Shown: positions 1-5,836 of the stretch, piece after piece
Position numbering within the stretch: position 1 is the first letter of the stretch
Layout: every line of letters begins with the position of its first letter
Source: Cocleimonas sp.
GTDB taxonomy: Bacteria; Pseudomonadota; Gammaproteobacteria; Thiotrichales; Thiotrichaceae
Direction of reading: 5' to 3'
Assembly (NCBI GenBank): GCA_023145485.1
Contig: JAGLDT010000266.1
Location: forward strand, 1-6,752
Length of the DNA: 6,752 bases
Position numbers and translations under genes: made by a program
The notes under the pieces: generated by a model
Told to the model about the DNA's origin: nothing
Seen by the model: the letters and a program-made list of their open reading frames with translations, nothing else
Database searches by the model: none

Positions 1-2477
1 CGCAGGAAGGAGCCAAGCACGCTAAGAGCAGCAGAATCTTTATGCCCTGAAGGGGCGGCTGGATAAGCTTTACCACAGAAATTAACTTGGGTGCTAATCG
101 CCCACCCTTGCATGATTTTACTGGGTGTCCAGATGATATCTGAGCTTATGGGTTGCTCATTATTATCCGCCTTTTGCCATTGCTTATCGAGCGTTTGCTC
201 AAGTTCAGGTAGACTTTTCTCATCCGCTATGAGTACAAATTGACGTGGCGCCGTGATTAATTTTTGGTGTAATTGCTGTAGCTTCTCGCTGAAATCGCGT
301 AGCGCACTTTCATCTTGAAAACTTGCATCCAATATTTTTAGATTTTGAATACTCAGCAGTCCATTATTACGATTTGAAATACTGGCGCGTGCCGAAATAC
401 CTGCACTGGCCGCTAGGCTAGCAAGAAGATGCCCTCGATTGGTGATGCCCGCCTCTTGGGAGGCGCGCATTTGTGCAATGAGTTCTCGTAGTCGGTTTAG
501 TTCATCAAAGCGTGCTTCAAAAAAAGTGCTGTGTAACAGCGCACTGAGAGCATTTTGATTACGTTCTAGCGCTTTTCCATAGAGTGAAAAATAGCCTTTT
601 ACACGATTGCTATCGCCTATTTCACTGTATCTAGAAGTGCCCGCGCTAATACCGCCTGTGACTGCCGCTTGCCATGCTTGTACTTGTAGATAATCTTTAT
701 TGCCAATACCTAACTCAGTAATGAGCGCATTATACAGTGGTAATAAATCGGCTAATTCCTGCGCCATTTCTGGGATTTCAACAACAATACGTTGATAAAT
801 AATGCCATTTGTACCTGCATTATATTGGGTTAGCGATTGTTGATTCGACAGAATAGACGACACGCCTTTGATGTGCTTAATATCGGATTTAACATCGTCT
901 AAACCTACTTTAGGGAGAATTTCAGGATCATCTTCCTGCTCTTGACGTGCTTTTAAGTCAGCGGCAAGTTTAATCGTCTCCTGTTTTTCAGACTCACTCA
1001 TGGCCGCTTTCATCGTTGCAAGACGTTGGGCTTCATCCGCCTCTTCCTGTTGATTCTTTTCAGCATCAGGAGACATGACTAAGCGTACACGATGTGGATT
1101 GTCGAGCAATAATTTACGTGTGATATTTTTAATATAAGCAGGATCTTCAATATTTTTATAAAGTTGCTCAATGGCTGAATCAAGATCCAGCACAGCAACA
1201 GGGTCAGCATTATAAAGCGCAGGAGAAACCGCTTTCATAATCAACTGCAAGCCATAAGGATAATGACTCCCGCCCACTTCGCGCTGTGATAATTCAATTT
1301 GATGCAAGATGGATTCTAATTGCTCTTTAGGAATACCGTTTTCAACAACATCTTCTAAAACACCCATAATCAGTGCTTCAACCGCATCCGCATCTTTCGC
1401 CTCTGAACCTTCCAGACCACAAGCAAAACAGCCCTCTTTCATATCACTATCATAACCACAAAGTGGAGAAGGTGAAGTACCAAGATCACTCGTTTCAAGT
1501 GCTTTTTGCAGGGGGGATGCGCTATTATTTAATAACACCGCAGAAAGTAATCCTGCCTCAAGATTTTCTTTAAGGTTGGCACTTTCGCCCAAAACCCAGC
1601 CCATAACAATATGTGTTTTTTTGCTTAGATCCTCTTCACCATCAAGCGCATAACGGTCTTCGATTTGCTGTGGTTGCGTATAACGAGTCACATTGGCAAT
1701 ACTTAAATCGATGTCTTCTTTTTCAAACTGAGACAAGGCTAATTCATCAATGCGAATTTGATGATCGCTGGCAGGAATATTACCAGCAGTCATAATAATG
1801 GCATTAGAAGGATGGTAATGACGTTTATGAAAAGCGACTAGATCATCATGCGTCAAATTAGGAATATCGCTAGGTTCGCCACCGCTATTAAAATGATAGG
1901 TATTATTAGGATAAAGCGCTGTTTGCAAGGTCTGCCAAACACGACTTACAGGTGAACTCATCGCGCCTTTCATTTCATTAAAGACGACCCCTTTATAGAC
2001 AAGGTTGCTTTCTGAATTATCTGCTTCATCAAACTCTACGCGCCAGCCTTCTTGACGGAAATCGAGATAGTCAAGATTAGGGAAAAAAGCCGCATCAAGA
2101 TAAATTTGTAAAAGGTTATCAAAGTCTTTACGGTTTTGAGTAGCAAAAGGATAGGCGGTCCAATCTGTTGAGGTAAAGGCATTCATAAAGGTGTTTAATG
2201 AGCGGCGCAACATCATAAAAAAGGGGTCACGTACAGGAAAACGATCACTCCCGCAAAGTGAGGTGTGCTCTAGAATATGTGCTACACCTGATGAATCTTG
2301 TGGCACGGTTAAAAAGGCAACGAAAAAGACATTATTATCATCGTCAGAATTTAGGTGAATATGGGTTGTGCCAGTGACTTTATGTTTATATTCCTCAAAG
2401 GTCAGGTTGAGGGTATCAATTTTATGTTTGCGTATTAATTCGAAAGAGGGGGCTGCTTTTGTTGTCGATTGTGACAT
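1..2477 (-). CDS. M16C zinc metallopeptidase, presequence protease (PreP)-like, 3' end cut by window edge
   Basis: Seen: an open frame of 825 codons from ATG at 2477 runs off the left edge without a stop. The inverted zinc motif HILEH (H67, E70, H71) is followed by TSLCGS, and a second-site glutamate lies in FNEMKG (E168). The H71-to-E168 distance of 97 residues equals that between the matching ligands of human PreP as I recall them. A charged, coiled-coil-like linker (about 469-518) joins the N- and C-terminal halves and leads into the PEILPKV block. The frame stops just after QVNFCGKAYP, so roughly 140 residues are missing, including the expected GGAYG block. Family knowledge: M16C enzymes enclose and degrade unfolded peptides in a two-halved chamber; in bacteria this is probably cytosolic peptide turnover, and no signal peptide is seen. 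Start: AAGGA lies about 13 bases upstream, which is long. An in-frame ATG at 2519 would add 14 residues but has no SD. The family N-terminus favours 2477. Confidence 0.93.
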   Translation of the reverse strand, partial: MSQSTTKAAPSFELIRKHKIDTLNLTFEEYKHKVTGTTHIHLNSDDDNNVFFVAFLTVPQDSSGVAHILEHTSLCGSDRFPVRDPFFMMLRRSLNTFMNAFTSTDWTAYPFATQNRKDFDNLLQIYLDAAFFPNLDYLDFRQEGWRVEFDEADNSESNLVYKGVVFNEMKGAMSSPVSRVWQTLQTALYPNNTYHFNSGGEPSDIPNLTHDDLVAFHKRHYHPSNAIIMTAGNIPASDHQIRIDELALSQFEKEDIDLSIANVTRYTQPQQIEDRYALDGEEDLSKKTHIVMGWVLGESANLKENLEAGLLSAVLLNNSASPLQKALETSDLGTSPSPLCGYDSDMKEGCFACGLEGSEAKDADAVEALIMGVLEDVVENGIPKEQLESILHQIELSQREVGGSHYPYGLQLIMKAVSPALYNADPVAVLDLDSAIEQLYKNIEDPAYIKNITRKLLLDNPHRVRLVMSPDAEKNQQEEADEAQRLATMKAAMSESEKQETIKLAADLKARQEQEDDPEILPKVGLDDVKSDIKHIKGVSSILSNQQSLTQYNAGTNGIIYQRIVVEIPEMAQELADLLPLYNALITELGIGNKDYLQVQAWQAAVTGGISAGTSRYSEIGDSNRVKGYFSLYGKALERNQNALSALLHSTFFEARFDELNRLRELIAQMRASQEAGITNRGHLLASLAASAGISARASISNRNNGLLSIQNLKILDASFQDESALRDFSEKLQQLHQKLITAPRQFVLIADEKSLPELEQTLDKQWQKADNNEQPISSDIIWTPSKIMQGWAISTQVNFCGKAYPAAPSGHKDSAALSVLGSFL

Positions 2478-2598
2478 GAAGTTATTATTATCCTTTTGGG
2501 GTGATTTGTGATGAATCATCTTACAAAAGAATGATTGATAGCTCTAGTTGTTTCGGTTAACTAGTAAATATTTTTTGTTTTTCATCATCCTTAGGTTG

Positions 2599-2630
2599 GA
2601 TCATATTAGCGTAAAAAAGATTGATCATAT
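2599..2630. repeat. Short direct repeat GATCATAT in the gap before the PreP-like gene
   Basis: GATCATAT occurs at 2599-2606 and again at 2623-2630, a 24-base period, in the 163-base gap between the DUF924 gene and the PreP-like gene, both on the minus strand. The same gap also holds the inverted repeat GATGA-A-TCATC (about 2510-2520), close to the peptidase start. These could be operator half-sites, but in AT-rich DNA such short repeats also arise by chance. I see no clear sigma-70 promoter or terminator in the gap. Confidence 0.2.
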
Positions 2631-2640
2631 CACTAGAAAA

Positions 2641-3231
2641 TCACCCTAAAAAAGCCTCTTTAGAAGCTAAATAAATACTTTCTTCAGCAGTATTGTTGCG
2701 TCCTAAAAGAGCATTGCGATGTGGAAAGCGTCCATATTTTTTGATTATCTCCCGATGGTGTTTGGCAAAACGAATATTGCCTTCAAGCCCTGATGCAACA
2801 AAGCAGTTAACCGCGTTATCTTGATCTATCATTCTTTCGCTATGCATTAGCGGCATATAGAGAAAGGCTATTTTCTCTGCACCGGACTGCTGCATAATGT
2901 CTTGATCAAAACCTTCTTTAATGGCGTGATAGCAGACTGCAACCGCTTGTTGCTCAGAGCTGAAACTTTGAGCGGTATTGCGAAACATATTCAGAGGAAA
3001 CTGATCCAGAATAATAATGAGCGCAAGGCATCCATCAGCGGTATTTTTCCAATCTTCTAGTTTACCTTGAATCGCTTTTTTCCATAAAAATTCATATCGA
3101 GCATGGATTTTCATATCAAGTTCAGGCGTTGATGAAAACCATGCTTTTTTTATGTTATCAGAGTACCAGAAATCAAGAATGTCAGCCGATGTGTGATGAT
3201 AATTATTAGTGTTTATAAATCCCCCTATCAA
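2641..3231 (-). CDS. DUF924 family protein
   Basis: Seen: 196 residues with the DUF924 signature in order: ILDFWY (18-23), WF (31-32), LDQFPLNMFR (75-84), a MPLMHSE block in the middle, and GRFPHRN (167-173) followed by LLGR and an EE pair near the C-terminus. Length is normal for the family (about 180-200). Family knowledge: DUF924 proteins are all-helical, TPR-like and mostly cytosolic; no biochemical role is established, so I assign none. Odd points: the motif usually reads DQFPRN, but here Leu80 replaces the Arg. The only standard start that keeps the N-terminal motif is TTG at 3231. An in-frame TGA lies just upstream and the next ATG is codon 40, past the LDFWY motif. A strong SD-like AGGGGGA sits inside codons 3-4 instead of ahead of the start. 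The gene is divergent from the small membrane protein at 3360 and lies 163 bases upstream of the PreP-like gene on the same strand. Confidence 0.88.
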   Translation of the reverse strand: MIGGFINTNNYHHTSADILDFWYSDNIKKAWFSSTPELDMKIHARYEFLWKKAIQGKLEDWKNTADGCLALIIILDQFPLNMFRNTAQSFSSEQQAVAVCYHAIKEGFDQDIMQQSGAEKIAFLYMPLMHSERMIDQDNAVNCFVASGLEGNIRFAKHHREIIKKYGRFPHRNALLGRNNTAEESIYLASKEAFLG

Positions 3232-3359
3232 AAATGATAAATGTCAATGGTTTGATTCAGCTTGTGTGTATACTGCGTCAAATATACTTGCAAGGTTCAA
3301 TATAAGGTTATTTAAATAGCTTGAACATCCCCAATAAAAATAATAAGGAATTCCCTATC
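3232..3359. promoter_or_regulatory. Divergent intergenic region between the DUF924 gene and the small membrane protein gene
   Basis: This 128-base AT-rich stretch must carry the 5' signals for both outward-facing genes. Plus-strand -10-like hexamers TATACT occur at 3269-3274 and 3283-3288, but neither has a good -35 at normal spacing. On the minus strand a TTGACA sits only 20-odd bases before the TTG start with no matching -10. An imperfect 14-base palindrome, with TATTTAAATA at its core (3309-3318), is a possible operator. Individual promoter assignments are weak; the regulatory role is inferred mainly from gene arrangement. Confidence 0.35.
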
Positions 3360-3479
3360 ATGAATGTTTTACTAAATGCGTTTATCCAAGGTCTATTAGT
3401 TGGAGCTATTATAGCTTCTGTTACGGTTGTTTTTTATTTGTTTTATATGAAACTTAAAGGACAAAATGCGGAGTCTTGA
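3360..3479 (+). CDS. Small single-pass membrane protein, 39 residues, unrecognised
   Basis: Seen: ATG at 3360 to TGA at 3477-3479 encodes 39 residues. The first half is an uninterrupted hydrophobic helix (about residues 3-29, containing GLLVGAIIAS and VTVVFYLFY), followed by a short basic then polar tail (MKLKGQNAES). A good SD, AAGGAA (3345-3350), lies 9 bases before the ATG, and the third-codon bases are AT-rich as in neighbouring genes. The positive charges lie after the helix, so by the positive-inside rule the tail is probably cytoplasmic and the N-terminus outside. The SD overlaps an 8-base palindrome, GGAATTCC (3347-3354). Neighbours: divergent from the DUF924 gene and 165 bases ahead of yaiL. 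I do not recognise the family. By size and form it resembles the accessory subunits of membrane complexes such as CydX, CcoQ or KdpF, but it matches none by sequence and no partner gene is nearby. Confidence 0.62.
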   Translation: MNVLLNAFIQGLLVGAIIASVTVVFYLFYMKLKGQNAES

Positions 3480-3513
3480 TAAGTAAGTCTATAAAATAGA
3501 TACAACTCTCCGC
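3468..3513 (+). other. Possible RNA fold spanning the end of the small membrane protein gene
   Basis: GCGGAG (3468-3473), over the last codons of the small gene, is complementary to CTCCGC (3508-3513). Between them TCTAT-AAA-ATAGA forms a second small hairpin. No T-run follows the outer stem, so this is not a normal intrinsic terminator. The outer arms are only 6 bp across a 34-base interval, so chance is a real possibility. Confidence 0.2.
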
Positions 3514-3644
3514 TGTCTCTTGGTGGGGATCTCTAAATATTATCTATATTCCCTCCCGTAAGAAAATTCCTTTCTATCGTACCTGCTTGTACAGATTAAA
3601 TCCATTATACTACCTAGCAATGATCACAAATAAAGGTATTTCAT

Positions 3645-4199
3645 ATGGTAAATTCACTTCAAGATCAACTGCTTGGTGCAGGTTTGAGCAATAAGCAAAA
3701 AGCGCGCAAAATCAACTCTGCAAAAAAGAAAGCGGTTAACCAAAGCCGCAAAGAAAACACAGAGCTAAAAAATGAAGCCGCCGATCTGGCTGAAAAAGCA
3801 CGTCAGGAGCAATTGCTTAAAAGCCAACAGTCGAATACTGAACACAATGAACAGGCCAACCAAAAAGCGATTGCCGCACAAATACGTCAAATTATTGAAA
3901 TGAATAGCATTGAAAAAACTAAAGATCATCAAGGGCAGACTTATAATTTTACCGATGCTAACAAAATCAAAACACTTTATGTCTCAACACAAAATCATGA
4001 CCTGATTAGCCGTGGTCGCCTAGCGATTGCCAGACTAGAGCAAAGCTACCACTTGATACCGATGGAAGCGGCGAATAAAATTAATGAGCGTGATAGTCGC
4101 TTTATTGTGTTGCTAAACGATCCAATGAAAGTTGATTCCGATCAGAATGCGGACGATCCTTATGCCGATTATCAAATTCCTGATGATTTAATGTGGTGA
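3645..4199 (+). CDS. yaiL: DUF2058 family protein YaiL
   Basis: Seen: 184 residues, close to the E. coli YaiL length of about 179. It opens with a LQDQLLGAGLSNKQKA segment, matching the family's LQEQLLKAGL start. A long lysine/glutamate/glutamine-rich region with coiled-coil character follows (about 18-85), then a compact domain with IIEMNSI, YNFTDANKIKTLYV and GRLAIARLE. It ends in the diagnostic acidic tail DDPYADYQIPDDLMW (170-184). Family knowledge: YaiL is a soluble protein listed as a nucleoprotein or polysome-associated protein; its function is not settled. The basic helical N-terminus fits nucleic-acid contact, which is inference. Start: AAAGG (3632-3636) is 8 bases before the ATG. 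A TATACT -10-like box (3606-3611) lies upstream, but the nearest TTGTAC (3587-3592) is only 13 bases from it. No partner gene is evident; the next gene starts 76 bases downstream. Confidence 0.93.
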   Translation: MVNSLQDQLLGAGLSNKQKARKINSAKKKAVNQSRKENTELKNEAADLAEKARQEQLLKSQQSNTEHNEQANQKAIAAQIRQIIEMNSIEKTKDHQGQTYNFTDANKIKTLYVSTQNHDLISRGRLAIARLEQSYHLIPMEAANKINERDSRFIVLLNDPMKVDSDQNADDPYADYQIPDDLMW

Positions 4200-4275
4200 T
4201 TTTTAAGGGTGACTTGTCATAAGACAATGTGTTGATCGTGACTATTTGTTTTAATCTACTGATTAAATTATCTAA

Positions 4276-4680
4276 ATGGAACGTATGAAAAATATATTAT
4301 CAATCATCACAGGTAGTGCATTTATTTTTATTGCTTTACTTGTATTGCAGCTAGTTTCTTTGCTTCTGATGGTGTCTTATAAGATGCTATCTAAAGACTA
4401 TCCCTTTTTAAATGATATAGATCCCAGTATTTTTAGATACTTGGTTGCCATACCCGCATTTTTATTCGTGATGTTTACGGGTGGTTATATTGCTGCAATG
4501 ATCGTTAAAAATAAGGTGATTTTGCATACGTTTACTGTAGGGGTCATAACCACAATGGGTAGTATGTGGTTTGCATTAGATTATATGAAAATCACGCTAA
4601 CAGGTGCTATTGTGATGGCGCTAATGCTTGCTGCAACGGTCGCTGGAGGAATGTTTTGGCAGAGAAGGAATAAGGGATAA
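4276..4680 (+). CDS. Four-helix integral membrane protein, unrecognised
   Basis: Seen: 134 residues with four likely membrane helices at about 7-33, 53-77, 81-103 and 106-129, a short polar loop with KDYPFLNDIDPS (40-51) after helix 1, and a basic C-terminus (RRNKG). Helix 2 ends in GGYIAAMIVKNK, a small-residue pattern also seen in small multi-pass families such as YrzE/TIGR04086; the likeness is too weak to assign. Charge placement puts both termini in the cytoplasm. No catalytic or metal-binding motif is visible. Start: ATG 4276 has no SD. ATG 4285 (MKNIL) has a weak TGGA a few bases ahead and may be the true start, giving 131 residues. A TTGATC (4232-4237) and TCTACT (4255-4260) at 17-base spacing could be a weak promoter with a very short leader. 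It converges with the hemerythrin gene across a 42-base gap that has no convincing terminator. Confidence 0.72.
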   Translation: MERMKNILSIITGSAFIFIALLVLQLVSLLLMVSYKMLSKDYPFLNDIDPSIFRYLVAIPAFLFVMFTGGYIAAMIVKNKVILHTFTVGVITTMGSMWFALDYMKITLTGAIVMALMLAATVAGGMFWQRRNKG

Positions 4681-4722
4681 CTTCTTAATCAGTGGCAGGA
4701 ATGCAATATAATGGTTTAAGCT

Positions 4723-5172
4723 TCATAGCGTATTCATAGCAACTCCCTGCAATTCTTCAGCGCTAAATAATGCTGAAACCAATGGAAACAATCGTCGCTC
4801 TTCCAAACGTGTATGATCTCTTAGTAATATGCCAAAGTCTTCCAGTTGATCCATGCGCCCCTTGGTCATATTGGCTGACAGGGTACGCATCTGGTGGTGT
4901 TGCTCTCTTAAGCGTGCTGTAAGGTCTGCATCTTCATGTGCATCAGCGATTAGTTTTGGGCGATATTTCCCCTCAAAAAGAGAAAAAATAAATAACTCTT
5001 CTTTTATAAAGTGCGCTTCCCAGCGACTACTAAACGCTTGTGCTATTTGTTCACATAACACTTTTATTTGTAATTTGTCATTATTTTTTGCTGTTTTAAT
5101 TGCTTTGTTTGCCAGTACTAATGATAAATGATGCTCTCTTGATAAAGGGCGTAGCGCTTCTATTCTTTTCAT
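4723..5172 (-). CDS. Hemerythrin-like HHE domain protein
   Basis: Seen: 149 residues, almost all one four-helix HHE domain. Candidate di-iron ligands are H14/H15 in REHHLSL (helix 1), H54 and E58 in HFIKEE (helix 2), H92/H93 in EQHHQM (helix 3), and H120 and E124 in DHTRLEERRLFP (helix 4). The two H-x3-E pairs and the closing RRLFP are typical. Family knowledge: bacterial hemerythrin-like proteins bind oxygen, nitric oxide or related species at a non-haem di-iron site, or act in iron-sulfur repair (YtfE/RIC). This protein lacks the extra N-terminal domain of YtfE, so a cytosolic single-domain sensor or scavenger is likelier. No signal peptide is seen. Start: GGAG (5179-5182) lies 6 bases before the ATG, and a TATAAT is 31 bases upstream of the start. 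It lies 70 bases downstream of the FimT-like gene on the same strand. I see no NsrR- or FNR-like site. Confidence 0.9.
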   Translation of the reverse strand: MKRIEALRPLSREHHLSLVLANKAIKTAKNNDKLQIKVLCEQIAQAFSSRWEAHFIKEELFIFSLFEGKYRPKLIADAHEDADLTARLREQHHQMRTLSANMTKGRMDQLEDFGILLRDHTRLEERRLFPLVSALFSAEELQGVAMNTL

Positions 5173-5203
5173 TTATAACTCCACTCGTTGATGGTACATG
5201 GTC

Positions 5204-5209
5204 ATTATA
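5204..5209 (-). promoter_or_regulatory. Candidate -10 box for the hemerythrin gene
   Basis: On the minus strand this is a perfect TATAAT, 31 bases before the ATG, which would give a 5' leader of about 25 bases containing the GGAG SD. No good -35 is found at 16-18 bases (the sequence there is TACTAC-like) and there is no extended -10 TG. It would let the hemerythrin gene be expressed separately from the pilus genes upstream. Confidence 0.35.
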
Positions 5210-5242
5210 AGCTGATTTTAATAGAGGTAGTATTGTTTTGCT

Positions 5243-5836
5243 TTAATCACAGTTATCAATATCAGCGATTCGAACCCTTCCTGTTATCGCTATGATTATT
5301 TTTTTACTTTGCTTAGAAGCAATTGTAATACAGACATTGCCACCATTGGTGCTTCTGCCTGACATGGTATAGCCAATATGTTGGCGAAAAGATCCAGAGG
5401 TTTTAATGCGAATGTCGTTAGCGAGACGATCGTGAACTTTGATTAACTCAAACCCATCGTTAGTGCCATCGCCATCCCTATCACAAGTCATTGCCGTGTC
5501 GTACACGCCATTGCTATTACAGTCTGTGAACATAAGCCAGCCATTGGTATAATCAGATACAGAAGCCGTTGTTTCACAGACATCATCAGAGGATGATTTT
5601 ATGGGACAAATATAGACATTCATACGCCGCTTCAATGATTCACTGCGGATATAAAAAAGGTCTGTGGCTATTTCATTTGTAACGGTTGACATACGACTGG
5701 CTTCTATAAATGATTTCATAGAAGGTGTTGCGATGCTCATTAATATGCCTAACACAGATAGAGTAGTCATCATTTCAATAAGGGTGAACCCTTTAGTGAA
5801 ATGTAATGAGCCTATGCTATTAGAGAGTGTATTCAT
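5243..5836 (-). CDS. FimT/GspH-type type IV pilus minor pseudopilin
   Basis: Seen: 197 residues with a short leader, then the prepilin peptidase site KG-FTLIEMM (cut after G16; Glu at +5 of the mature protein is E21) and a hydrophobic helix to about residue 37, ending in ATPSM. A FimT/GspH globular domain follows, with IRSESLKRR, GWLMFTD, and a closing IIIAITGRVRI strand. Role from family knowledge: processed by PilD, it would sit in the inner membrane and join the minor-pilin complex that primes and caps the pilus. Two loops fit the calcium DxDxDG pattern: D105-N109-G-D113 and D119-D121-D123-G-D127. Six cysteines (77, 87, 106, 118, 169, 196) could form disulfides. Start: the ATG at 5836 overlaps the pilY1 stop as ATGA, with AAGG just upstream. 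A TTG at 5857 would add seven residues but has no SD. A FimT-like gene here is unusual, since the gene after pilY1 is more often pilE-like. Confidence 0.88.
   Translation of the reverse strand: MNTLSNSIGSLHFTKGFTLIEMMTTLSVLGILMSIATPSMKSFIEASRMSTVTNEIATDLFYIRSESLKRRMNVYICPIKSSSDDVCETTASVSDYTNGWLMFTDCNSNGVYDTAMTCDRDGDGTNDGFELIKVHDRLANDIRIKTSGSFRQHIGYTMSGRSTNGGNVCITIASKQSKKIIIAITGRVRIADIDNCD
5833..5836 (-). promoter_or_regulatory. ATGA stop-start overlap coupling pilY1 and the FimT-like gene
   Basis: On the minus strand the ATG of the FimT-like gene shares bases with the TGA of pilY1 (ATGA). AAGGAC, in the last pilY1 codons, serves as a close-spaced SD, about 3 bases from the ATG. This arrangement usually means translational coupling and a shared mRNA, and it decides the FimT-like start in favour of 5836 over the upstream TTG. 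Confidence 0.75.

Noticed and set aside
1373..1795. Two plus-strand open frames (1373-1573 and 1613-1795) that could be read as small proteins.
   Set aside because: Both lie wholly antisense to the intact PreP-like gene, have no SD and show low-complexity or unlikely composition.
2608..2635. Possible terminator of the DUF924 gene: a weak TGATCA palindrome followed by a T-run on the minus strand.
   Set aside because: The stem can form only about three pairs around a central palindrome, too weak for an intrinsic terminator.
4211..4231. Hairpin TTGTC-ATAA-GACAA after yaiL.
   Set aside because: The 5-bp, AT-rich stem is not followed by a T-run, so it is not a credible terminator.
4722..4740. 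Direct repeat TTCATAGC twice within 19 bases.
   Set aside because: It falls in the last codons of the hemerythrin-like gene and is explained by the coding sequence; it is too short to be a mobile-element or recombination site.
4853..5131. Plus-strand frame of 92 codons.
   Set aside because: It is antisense to the hemerythrin-like gene, whose ligand residues are all in place; the plus-strand product has no recognisable pattern.
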